64,000 nt of DNA from Streptomyces violaceusniger (GTDB taxonomy: Bacteria > Actinomycetota > Actinomycetes > Streptomycetales > Streptomycetaceae), in assembly GCA_005405945.1 (NCBI GenBank), contig BJHW01000001.1, positions 6,200,001 through 6,264,000 of the forward strand, written 5' to 3'. A model generated the notes under the pieces. The model was not told where the DNA came from. It saw nothing but the letters and a program-made list of their open reading frames with translations, and ran no database searches. Positions 46,018 to 53,787 of the stretch are shown in pieces (the stretch's first letter is position 1; the number at the start of each line of letters is the position of its first letter). A program made the translations under genes and the position numbers.

Positions 46018-47670
46018 TCAGCCGCCGATGTCACGACGGCGCATACCCACCAGTCCTCCGGCGGCGAGAACGACCGAGAGAAGCAGCAGCCACAGGAACG
46101 GTGCGGCCGTCACCTCGTCGCCCGGCAGCTTCGGCAGATGGCTGAAGGGCGAGGTGTTCATGACGGAATCGGACAGCTCCAGCGCCGGGCCCATCCAGCC
46201 CAGGGCGACCACCCAGCCGACGAAGGCCCAGGCCCCGGCCGAGTACTTCGGCACCACGCCCACGAGGAAGAGCGTCACGCTGGTGAGCACCCACACCGCC
46301 GGGAGCTGGGCGAGGGCGGCACCGAGGCAGCGGGGGAGCTGGTCGGCCAGATCGCCCGCCGCGATGCCGTAGCCCAGCCCCAGCGCCAGACCCCCGATGG
46401 CGAGGATGACCACCGGGCCGAGGTAGGCGATGACCAGGTGGCTCCCGGCCCAGCGCAGCCGGCCGACGGCGTTGGCCAGCAGGGGCTCCGCACGCTGGTC
46501 GGTCTCCTCGCCGCGCAGCCGCAGCACGGAGGTGGCGGTGTAGACGGTGAGGATGGTGCCGAGGACGCCGACCATGGCGGCCAGGAACGCGTCGTTGAGC
46601 CCCTGGGCGCCCCCCATCCGCTGGATGATGTCGCGGGTCTTGTCGCTGTCGCCGAGGAAGTCGTTCGCACCGTCGGAAATGCCTCCGAAGATGGCGCCCG
46701 CGAAGACGAAGCCCGCGGCCCAGCCGAGCAGGGCACCGCGCTGGAGCCGCCAGCCCAGGCCGTAGACCCCGCTCAGCAGCGGGCCGGCGGCCGGTGGGCC
46801 GGGACGGCTGGCGTAGAAGCTGGCGCCCACGTCGCGCCGCCCGGCGAGGGAGTACGCGAGGGCGATCGAGGCCGCGGCGAGCACGGCGATCAGCAGCAGC
46901 GGCCACCAGCGCTCGTTCGCGTACGGCCGGGCGTACTCGGCCCAGCCCAGCGGCGAGAGCCAGACCAGGACATGGCCGGAGCCCTTGCTGCCGTCCTCGG
47001 CGGCGTCACCCGCCATGCGCAGCACGAAGGCGACGCCGACCGCGGCGGAGCTCAGGCCCCGGGCCAGCCGTGCGTTCTCCGTGAGCTGGGCGGCGACGGC
47101 GGCCAGACCGCCGAAGGCCATACCGGACAGCCCGACGGCGAGGCCGAGGGCCAGCGCGCCGGTGCCGCCCTGGCCCGCGAGGCTCCCCGCGATGAGCAGG
47201 GTCACCGCGCCGTTGGCGATGGCCACGGCGAGCAGGGCCGAGGTGAGCCCCGCGCGGCGGCCGACCATGCCGGCGGAGAGCGCCTCCTGGCGGCCGGTCT
47301 CCTCCTCCTCACGGGTGTGCCGGATCACGATGAGCAGGCTCATGATCGCGGCGAACACCGTGAGGAAGGCACCCACGCGCCAGACGGTGAGCGCGCCCAG
47401 CGAGTCGTCGAAGGCGGCGCCGAACAGGGCCCGGGTCGAGCCGTTCCCATTCATGTCGTGGACGAGGCTGGCGCGGCGGGCGGGGGTGTCGTACGCGCTC
47501 TTCAGGCGGCCGACGGTGCTGCTGGCCGTGAGCCCCAGGCACAGCACCCACACCGGCATCATGATCCGGTCGCGGCGCAGGGCGAGCCGCAGCAGCGTGC
47601 CCGTGCCCGCCAGATCGTGGGCCGATCCGCGGGCGCGGGGGGAGACCCGGGCGTCGGCTACGGCGGTCAT
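46018..47670 (-). CDS. ABC exporter permease (two-repeat, TM-rich)
   Basis: This 550-residue membrane protein has about 12 helices in two halves, each beginning with a conserved amphipathic start (LLRLALRRDRIMMPVWVLCL and LQRGALLGWAAGFVFAGAIF). This is the arrangement of actinobacterial exporters of the TetAB/antibiotic-resistance type. It pairs with the ATPase gene upstream, overlapping by 4 nt (ATGA). The ATG at 47670 is fixed by that overlap. The substrate is unknown; drug or lipid export is likely. Confidence 0.9.
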   Translation of the reverse strand: MTAVADARVSPRARGSAHDLAGTGTLLRLALRRDRIMMPVWVLCLGLTASSTVGRLKSAYDTPARRASLVHDMNGNGSTRALFGAAFDDSLGALTVWRVGAFLTVFAAIMSLLIVIRHTREEEETGRQEALSAGMVGRRAGLTSALLAVAIANGAVTLLIAGSLAGQGGTGALALGLAVGLSGMAFGGLAAVAAQLTENARLARGLSSAAVGVAFVLRMAGDAAEDGSKGSGHVLVWLSPLGWAEYARPYANERWWPLLLIAVLAAASIALAYSLAGRRDVGASFYASRPGPPAAGPLLSGVYGLGWRLQRGALLGWAAGFVFAGAIFGGISDGANDFLGDSDKTRDIIQRMGGAQGLNDAFLAAMVGVLGTILTVYTATSVLRLRGEETDQRAEPLLANAVGRLRWAGSHLVIAYLGPVVILAIGGLALGLGYGIAAGDLADQLPRCLGAALAQLPAVWVLTSVTLFLVGVVPKYSAGAWAFVGWVVALGWMGPALELSDSVMNTSPFSHLPKLPGDEVTAAPFLWLLLLSVVLAAGGLVGMRRRDIGG

Positions 47671-48584
47671 CGGGCGATCGCCTCGGCTTCCGTGCGCGTG
47701 ATGTCGTCCTGGTAGTGGCGCAGGAAGAGCTCTTCCAGGGTGGGCGGGGTGGAGATGAGGCTGCGCACCCCGACCTGGGTGAGCTGCCGCAACACGGCGT
47801 CCATCTTGTCGGAGTCGACCTGGAGCTTGACCTGGTGGCCCTGGATGTCCACGTTGTGCACACCGGGGAGGCCGGACAGGCCGTTCGGCTCGCCGGCGAG
47901 CTCGGCGGTCACCGACGTACGGGTCAGATGGCGCAGCTCGGCGAGGGTGCCGGACTCCACCCGCCGGCCCTTGCGGATGATGCTCACCTTCCGGCAGAGC
48001 GCCTCGACCTCGCTGAGGATGTGGCTGGAGAGCAGCACCGTACGACCGCGGTCGCGCTCCTCGGCGACGCACTCACGGAAGACCTCCTCCATGAGCGGGT
48101 CGAGCCCGGAGGTCGGCTCGTCGAGGATCAGCAGCTCCACTTCGGATGCGAACGCGGCGACCAGGGCGACCTTCTGGCGGTTGCCCTTGGAGTACGTACG
48201 GCCCTTCTTGGTGGGATCGAGCTCGAACCGCTCCAGGAGCTCGGCGCGGCGTGCGGTGTCCAGACCGCCGCGCAGCCGCCCGTACAGGTCGATGACCTCT
48301 CCACCGCTCAGGTTGCGCCACAGGGTGACGTCTCCGGGGACGTACGCGATGTGGCGGTGGAGGTCGACCGCGTCGTGCCAGGGGTCCTTGCCGAGCATCT
48401 GCACCGCGCCGGAGTCGGCGCGGAGCAGCCCGAGGAGGACCCGGATGGTGGTGGACTTCCCGGCGCCATTGGGCCCGAGGAAGCCATGGACCTCACCTGC
48501 CTCGACTTCGAGGTCGAGGCCGTCCAACGCGTGGGTCCGGCCGAAGGACTTGTGGAGGCCGGACACGGAGATAGCCGTTTTCAT
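47667..48584 (-). CDS. ABC exporter ATP-binding protein
   Basis: This 305-residue ATPase has Walker A GFLGPNGAGKSTTIRVLLG (about 35-53). The signature region YSKGNRQKVALVAAF replaces the LSGGQ with SKGNRQK, common in drug-exporter ATPases. Walker B is ELLILDEPTSGLDPLMEEV, with the H-loop in SSHILSE. The C-terminal 80 residues are the usual extension of DrrA/CcmA-type exporters. It lacks an RBS and starts 7 nt after a -10, so it is leaderless. The promoter is overlapped by a perfect palindrome, the likely operator of the divergent GbsR/MarR regulator. Confidence 0.94.
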   Translation of the reverse strand: MKTAISVSGLHKSFGRTHALDGLDLEVEAGEVHGFLGPNGAGKSTTIRVLLGLLRADSGAVQMLGKDPWHDAVDLHRHIAYVPGDVTLWRNLSGGEVIDLYGRLRGGLDTARRAELLERFELDPTKKGRTYSKGNRQKVALVAAFASEVELLILDEPTSGLDPLMEEVFRECVAEERDRGRTVLLSSHILSEVEALCRKVSIIRKGRRVESGTLAELRHLTRTSVTAELAGEPNGLSGLPGVHNVDIQGHQVKLQVDSDKMDAVLRQLTQVGVRSLISTPPTLEELFLRHYQDDITRTEAEAIAR

Positions 48585-48591
48585 GATTGCG

Positions 48592-48620
48592 AAGCTACGC
48601 TAGTTTCACAAATTTGTGAA
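48592..48620 (-). promoter_or_regulatory. promoter of the ABC exporter operon
   Basis: On the minus strand, a -35 TTCACA (48615-48620) and a -10 TAGCTT (48592-48597) are separated by 17 bp, with 7 nt to the ATG. Confidence 0.7.
48605..48620. promoter_or_regulatory. palindromic operator TTCACAAATTTGTGAA
   Basis: A perfect 16-bp inverted repeat lies in the 92-bp divergent gap between the exporter and its GbsR/MarR-type regulator. It covers the exporter's -35 and would also overlap the -35 region of the regulator promoter (a -10 TAAACT at 48635-48640 is possible). This is the classic layout for autorepression plus exporter repression. Confidence 0.75.
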
Positions 48621-48676
48621 GTTAAGGAACCATATAAACTTATGATGATGTGACGAAGAGAGGAGATGATGAAGCG

Positions 48677-49228
48677 GTGAGGGAGATGATCGAACCGGAG
48701 GGCGCGCCCGATGAAGCGCGCGGTGAAGCGGCGCGTGACGAGGCGGCGGTGTCCAGGTTCGTCGAGCGGTTCGCGGCCGATCTGGCCGAGGCCGGGATGC
48801 AGCGCATGGCGGCCCGGGTCTTCGCGGCGCTCCTCGTCTCCGACTCCGGGGCCCTCACCTCGGCGGAGCTCGCCGAGCGGCTGCGGATCAGCCCGGCCGC
48901 GGTCTCGGGCGCGATCCGCTATCTGTCGCAGGTGGACATGGTGGTGCGGGAGCGCGAGCCGGGCTCCCGCCGTGATCGCTACCGGCTCTACAACGAGGTC
49001 TGGTACGAGACGCTGACCCGCCGCGACCAGGTGGTCGCCCGCTGGGAGAGCACCATGCGCGACGGTGCGAAGGTGCTCGGCCCCGGCACCCCGGCGGGGC
49101 TGCGGATCACCGAGACCGCCGACTTCTTCGAGTTCGTGCAGCGGGAGCTGCCCAAGATGCTGCAGCGCTGGCGCGACCAGCAGGCCGAGCGCCGCGCCGC
49201 CGAGGCCCGCGCGGCCGAAGCGGGCTGA
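48677..49228 (+). CDS. GbsR/MarR-family transcriptional regulator
   Basis: This 183-residue protein has a winged helix (about 35-100: ALTSAELAERLRISPAAVSG, then the wing EREPGSRRDRYRLYN) and a C-terminal helical dimerisation region rich in Arg, Glu and Ala. Proteins of this kind repress divergent efflux genes and respond to the effluxed drug. GAGGAG at 48659-48664 supports the GTG at 48677. An upstream GTG at 48650 and an ATG at 48686 are alternatives. Confidence 0.87.
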   Translation: MREMIEPEGAPDEARGEAARDEAAVSRFVERFAADLAEAGMQRMAARVFAALLVSDSGALTSAELAERLRISPAAVSGAIRYLSQVDMVVREREPGSRRDRYRLYNEVWYETLTRRDQVVARWESTMRDGAKVLGPGTPAGLRITETADFFEFVQRELPKMLQRWRDQQAERRAAEARAAEAG

Positions 49229-49291
49229 CGGCCGGCCGGGCCCGCCCGCGCCGCCCGGCCCCACCGGGCCCCGCGGCGGCGCGAGTGGCGC

Positions 49292-50416
49292 TCAAGGGCG
49301 GTGGGGGAGCATCAGGCTCCAGGCCTCGGCCAGGACCGTCCAGGTGCGGCTGCGGACCGGGCCGCGGATCAGCGCGTCCGCGTGGTAGCGGAAGTCCGGG
49401 CCGGAGACGGTGACGGCCCGGGCCCGGGCGCGCAGGGGGCCGCCCGCCGCGTGGGGGTGGACCACGATCTCGGCCAGCCCGCCGCCCGGCGCGGCCGTCG
49501 ACACCGAGACCCGCTCCACCGGCCGGTCCAGGTCGGTCAGCAGCACCCCGTCCGCCTCGATCCGCAGCCGCTGCGGCGGCGGATGCGCCGGGCGCCGGGC
49601 GCCGCCCGCCAGTCCGATGACGGGGAGCGAGAGCAGCGTCAGCGCCGTGCGGGCGGTGCGGGCCGCCGGGCTCCACCACGGCCGGTGGCCATCGCCCTCC
49701 CGGCCATCGCCTTCCCGGTCGGGGCCCTCCCGGTCGTGGCCGGGCGGGCCCGTGCCGTCCCGGCCGTCCCAGCCGTCCTCGGCCCGGAGGCGGTCGTGGA
49801 CGCAAGGGTCGCAGCCGCAGTCCCGGCCCCTCGCCCCCTCGCCGTACGGCCCCGGGGCGTGCCCGTCCGCTCCGGCCGCCCCGTCCGGCCCGGCCGCCGC
49901 GCCTTGGCCGTCGCCCGGCACACGGTCGTGCGCACCGTGAGGAGCGAGCCCGGAGGGGATCCGCAGACCGCCGAGGACCACCCCGCCGCTCTCGTCCACC
50001 AGCAGGTCACGCGGGCGCGCGGTCCCGTCGAGGACCGTACGGGCCGCGGCGACCGCGTCCGTCGGCACCCCGAGCGAATGGGCCAGGGCGACCGTGGCGG
50101 AGCCGCCGACCGGGACCACCGACAGCGTGGCGTCCGCCAGCTCCCGCCGCCGGTGCAGCAGCTCCACCATCCGCAGCAGGGCGCGGTCGTCGCCCACCAG
50201 CACCGGCCGGCGGGCGCCCCGGCGGGCCAGCGCCCGCTCGACCTCCTCCGGGCCGTCCGGCAGGCAGATTTTCGTCTGCGCGCCCGCACACAGCACATCC
50301 TTCGCGATCCGCACCGACTCCCCGTCCGTTCGGCGGGCGTTGGGGTCGATGACCATGAGCAGCGGGCGCCCCCGGGCGGTGTCCGGCGCAGGGGGCCGGG
50401 GATCTGGAGCCGACAC
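49292..50416 (-). CDS. diacylglycerol-kinase-like protein with altered nucleotide motif
   Basis: This 374-residue protein has a DAGK/NAD-kinase-like fold. The N-terminal region reads PLLMVIDPNARRTDGESVRI (resembling the family's NPxSG strand). The place of the catalytic GGDGT loop is taken by VLVGDDRALLRMVE, and the later GTGND loop by VPVGGSATVALAHSLGVP. A Gly/Asp-rich insertion follows (about 150-240, with CGCDPC), then a beta-sandwich C-terminal domain (LRIEADGVLLTDLDRPVERV). Loss of GGDGT suggests weak, altered or no kinase activity. It is convergent with the GbsR gene. Confidence 0.7.
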   Translation of the reverse strand: MSAPDPRPPAPDTARGRPLLMVIDPNARRTDGESVRIAKDVLCAGAQTKICLPDGPEEVERALARRGARRPVLVGDDRALLRMVELLHRRRELADATLSVVPVGGSATVALAHSLGVPTDAVAAARTVLDGTARPRDLLVDESGGVVLGGLRIPSGLAPHGAHDRVPGDGQGAAAGPDGAAGADGHAPGPYGEGARGRDCGCDPCVHDRLRAEDGWDGRDGTGPPGHDREGPDREGDGREGDGHRPWWSPAARTARTALTLLSLPVIGLAGGARRPAHPPPQRLRIEADGVLLTDLDRPVERVSVSTAAPGGGLAEIVVHPHAAGGPLRARARAVTVSGPDFRYHADALIRGPVRSRTWTVLAEAWSLMLPHRP

Positions 50417-50450
50417 CTCGGTCCTTCCTCAGGTAATCTCTCGGTGCAAG

Positions 50451-50478
50451 AGCCCCTGTCGCTGTTGCGCCAGGGGCT
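50451..50478 (+). terminator. hairpin in the purA upstream region
   Basis: The 8-bp stem agcccctg / caggggct with a 12-nt loop is followed by tcgtct. It lies about 90 bp before the purA start. It could be a small attenuator in the purA leader or a terminator of something upstream; I cannot tell which. Confidence 0.4.
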
Positions 50479-50570
50479 TCGTCTATCCGGGGCACCGGTT
50501 CGACGGCTCTTGTGGTGGCGCGCGTCACCATGCACGTTGGACATGCCCCGCCCGGAAGGGGTGTACGCCT

Positions 50571-51854
50571 GTGCCCGCACTTGTGCTGCTCGGTGCTCAG
50601 TGGGGTGACGAGGGCAAGGGAAAGGCCACCGATCTGCTCGGTGGCTCCGTGGACTACGTAGTGCGCTACCAGGGCGGTAACAACGCGGGCCACACGGTGG
50701 TGGTCGGCGACCAGAAGTACGCGCTGCACCTCCTCCCGTCCGGAATCCTCTCGCCCGGGTGTACCCCGGTCATCGGCAACGGCGTCGTCGTGGACCCGGC
50801 GGTCCTGCTCTCCGAGCTGAGCGGGCTCGCCGACCGCGGCGTCGACACGTCCAAGCTGCTGATCAGCGGTAACGCCCATCTGATCACGCCGTATCACACG
50901 ACCCTCGACAAGGTGTCGGAACGATTCCTCGGCAAGCGGAAGATCGGCACCACCGGCCGCGGCATCGGCCCGGCCTACGCGGACAAGATCAACCGCGTGG
51001 GCATCCGGGTCCAGGACCTCTTCGACGAGTCGATCCTGCGGCAGAAGGTGGAGGCGGCTCTGGACTACAAGAACCAGGTGCTGGCCAAGCTCTACAACCG
51101 CCGCGCCATCGCGGTGGACCAGGTCGTCGAGGAGCTGCTGGGCTACGCGGACCGGCTCGGCGGCTATGTCGCCGACACCACCCTGCTGCTCAACAACGCC
51201 ATCGACGAGGGCCGGGTCGTGCTCTTCGAGGGCGGGCAGGGCACCCTGCTCGACGTCGACCACGGCACGTACCCCTTCGTCACCTCCTCCAACCCGACCG
51301 CGGGCGGCGCCTGCACCGGCACCGGCGTGGGCCCGACCAAGATCAGCCGCGTGATCGGCATCCTGAAGGCGTACACCACCCGCGTCGGCGCGGGCCCGTT
51401 CCCCACCGAGCTCCTCGACGAGGACGGCGAGAAGCTGCGCACGATCGGCGGCGAGCGCGGTGTGACCACCGGGCGCGACCGGCGCTGCGGCTGGTTCGAC
51501 GCGGTCATCGCGCGCTACGCGACCCGGGTCAACGGCCTGACCGACTTCTTCCTCACCAAGCTGGACGTGCTCACCGGCTGGGAGCGGATCCCGGTGTGCG
51601 TGGCCTACGAGATCGACGGCAAGCGCGTCGAGGAGCTGCCGTACAGCCAGACCGACTTCCACCACGCCAAGCCGATCTACGAGACGCTGCCGGGCTGGTC
51701 GGAGGACATCACCCAGGCCAAGACCTTCGACGAGCTGCCGAAGAACGCGCAGAAGTACGTCCAGGCGCTGGAGGAGATGTCGGGCGCCCCGATCTCGGCG
51801 ATCGGTGTCGGGCCGGGACGTGACGAGACCATCCAGATCAACTCGTTCCTCTGA
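50571..51854 (+). CDS. purA: adenylosuccinate synthetase
   Basis: This enzyme makes adenylosuccinate from IMP, aspartate and GTP, the first committed step to AMP. The 427-residue protein has the P-loop GAQWGDEGKGKATDLLG (8-24), GGNNAGHTVVVG with the catalytic His (about 41), TTGRGIGPAYADK, and the GTP/base site LTKLDVLTGWERIPVC near 335. GGAAGGGG lies about 10 nt before the GTG start. It is monocistronic. The 154-bp leader contains a hairpin (50451-50478). Confidence 0.98.
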   Translation: MPALVLLGAQWGDEGKGKATDLLGGSVDYVVRYQGGNNAGHTVVVGDQKYALHLLPSGILSPGCTPVIGNGVVVDPAVLLSELSGLADRGVDTSKLLISGNAHLITPYHTTLDKVSERFLGKRKIGTTGRGIGPAYADKINRVGIRVQDLFDESILRQKVEAALDYKNQVLAKLYNRRAIAVDQVVEELLGYADRLGGYVADTTLLLNNAIDEGRVVLFEGGQGTLLDVDHGTYPFVTSSNPTAGGACTGTGVGPTKISRVIGILKAYTTRVGAGPFPTELLDEDGEKLRTIGGERGVTTGRDRRCGWFDAVIARYATRVNGLTDFFLTKLDVLTGWERIPVCVAYEIDGKRVEELPYSQTDFHHAKPIYETLPGWSEDITQAKTFDELPKNAQKYVQALEEMSGAPISAIGVGPGRDETIQINSFL

Positions 51855-51918
51855 CCCCTCGGTGGGAGCGCCGCTCCCGGGAGCCCGGCTCCCGGGAGCG
51901 CCCCGCGCGCCGGCGTCA

Positions 51919-53736
51919 CTACGCCGCGGGCGGGCCGAACACCCCGGCGGGCTGCTGCGGCTGACCGACGGGCCGCGCGGCCCGCTGCTCCTGCATCTTG
52001 GTGATCCGCCGCACCACGGCGATGGCCAGCACCGCGGTCAGGACGCCGATGGAGTCGTCGATGATGCTGATGATGACGCTGGGCCGCTGTTCCCGGGAGT
52101 TGTCGCCGATGATCTCGCTGATCCCGTTCACCGGGAACATCAGGAACATGATCACGAAGAGCGTCCACCACCAGTGCAGCACCGCACGGCCGCGCCGTCC
52201 GGGCCCCGGCGGAGTGCTGGAGGTCCAGACGTCGTTGGCGATCTGCTTGGGCAGCCACAGCTGGGCGATCGGGATGAACCAGGCGCCCACCGCGTAGCCG
52301 CTGCCGAACCGCTGCCGCCCGGGGTTCAGCACCGTGGAGTTGATGTAGGCGGTCCGGAACCAGACCAGCCACAGCACGACGAGCACGAGCGCGGCGACAC
52401 CGGTGCCGCTGTCCATCGCCTCGACGTCGCTCCGCTTGCTGTAGAGCAGGTCGTCGGAGACCGTGCCGGAGTCGACGGCGAAGTAGGTGTCGAGCAGCGA
52501 GATGTTCAGCGACATGTCGAGGAGCGTCAGCACCAGCCAGATGCCGAACATGCTCATCAGCGCGGTGGCCAGACCCCGGATCGGCCTCAGTGTCGTGCCC
52601 GGGGCGGGGTAGCCCACCGGTGCCTGATAGCCGCCCTGCCAGGGCTGGGTGGGCTGGGGCACCTGGTACGCGGGGCCCCCGGCCGCGTGGGCGTGGGGGG
52701 TCGCGTACGCAGACGGCGTCGGCGAGCCGTACGCGGAGGGGCCGGGCGGGGTGTGCGCGGCGGCCTGGGGGTGTCCGTACGCGGACGGGCCCTGCTGCGG
52801 CGCCATGGCGTTCGGCTGCGCGTTCTCCGCCTCCACCTCCAGCAGCTGGAGGGCGTCCCGCCCCAGCCGGGCGAGCAGTCCGCCCGGCAGCCAGGGCTCG
52901 CCGTCATCGGCCACCGGCTGGGTGGCGGCGACCAGTTCGTCCACCGAGGGCCGCTTGGCCGGGTCCTTGTCCAGGCACGCGGTGACCAGCCCGCGTGCCC
53001 CGTCCGGGAGCCCCACCAGATCGGGCTCCTCCTGGGCTATTCGGTACATCAGGGCGTGGATGCCGCTGTCCAGGTTGCCGAAGGGCTGACGTCCGGTGGC
53101 GGCGAAGGCGAGCACCGAGCCCAGGCAGAAGACATCGCTCGCGGCGGTGACCGGCTCGCCCCGCACCTGCTCGGGCGACATGAACCCGGGCGAGCCGACG
53201 ACCGCGCCGGTCATCGTCAGATTGCCGCCCGTGGTGGTGCCCACGGCGTCCAGGGCGCGCGCGATGCCGAAGTCGATGACGCGCGGACCGTCGATGGTGA
53301 CGAGGATGTTGGACGGCTTGAGGTCGCGGTGGACCAGCCCGGCGCCGTGGATGTCGCGCAGCGCGAGGGCCAGGCCGTTCGCCAGGATCCGCAACGAGCG
53401 CTCGGGCAGCGCCCCGAAGTCCTCGGCGACGACGCTGTGCAGGGACGGACCGCCGATGTAGCCGGTGGCCACCCACGGCACCTCGGCGTCGGTGTCGGCG
53501 TCGAGGACGGGCGCGGTCCACTGCCCGCCGACTCGTCTCGCCGCCTCCACCTCCCGCTTGAAGCGGCCGCGGAAGTCGGCCTGGCGTGCGAGTTCGGCCT
53601 GTACGAGCTTCACCGCGACGGTGCGGCCGCGGGCGGAGCGGGCGAGGTAGACCCGGCCCATTCCGCCCTCGCCCAGCTTGCCGAGCAGCCGGTACTCGCC
53701 GATCCACCGCGGGTCCTGGGCCCCGAGGTTCTCCAT
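51919..53736 (-). CDS. Ser/Thr protein kinase with C-terminal DUF4328 membrane domain
   Basis: This 605-residue kinase has an N-terminal Hanks-type domain (about 1-275): glycine loop LGEGGMGRVYLARS, VAVKLV (ATP-binding Lys), HRDLKPSNILV (catalytic loop), DFGIAR and MSPEQVRGEPV. A Gly/Pro/Tyr/Ala-rich linker follows (about 300-390). The DUF4328 region has four to five TM helices and a WFIPIAQLWLPKQIANDVW motif in the last 215 residues. DUF4328 is a membrane domain of unknown function found in streptomycete proteins. It is paralogous to the kinase encoded 51 bp upstream. Confidence 0.92.
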   Translation of the reverse strand: MENLGAQDPRWIGEYRLLGKLGEGGMGRVYLARSARGRTVAVKLVQAELARQADFRGRFKREVEAARRVGGQWTAPVLDADTDAEVPWVATGYIGGPSLHSVVAEDFGALPERSLRILANGLALALRDIHGAGLVHRDLKPSNILVTIDGPRVIDFGIARALDAVGTTTGGNLTMTGAVVGSPGFMSPEQVRGEPVTAASDVFCLGSVLAFAATGRQPFGNLDSGIHALMYRIAQEEPDLVGLPDGARGLVTACLDKDPAKRPSVDELVAATQPVADDGEPWLPGGLLARLGRDALQLLEVEAENAQPNAMAPQQGPSAYGHPQAAAHTPPGPSAYGSPTPSAYATPHAHAAGGPAYQVPQPTQPWQGGYQAPVGYPAPGTTLRPIRGLATALMSMFGIWLVLTLLDMSLNISLLDTYFAVDSGTVSDDLLYSKRSDVEAMDSGTGVAALVLVVLWLVWFRTAYINSTVLNPGRQRFGSGYAVGAWFIPIAQLWLPKQIANDVWTSSTPPGPGRRGRAVLHWWWTLFVIMFLMFPVNGISEIIGDNSREQRPSVIISIIDDSIGVLTAVLAIAVVRRITKMQEQRAARPVGQPQQPAGVFGPPAA

Positions 53737-53787
53737 CGCGGTGTGGCTCCTGTCCCTGTGCCGATAGTCCCTCTGCCGATCGGCCGA

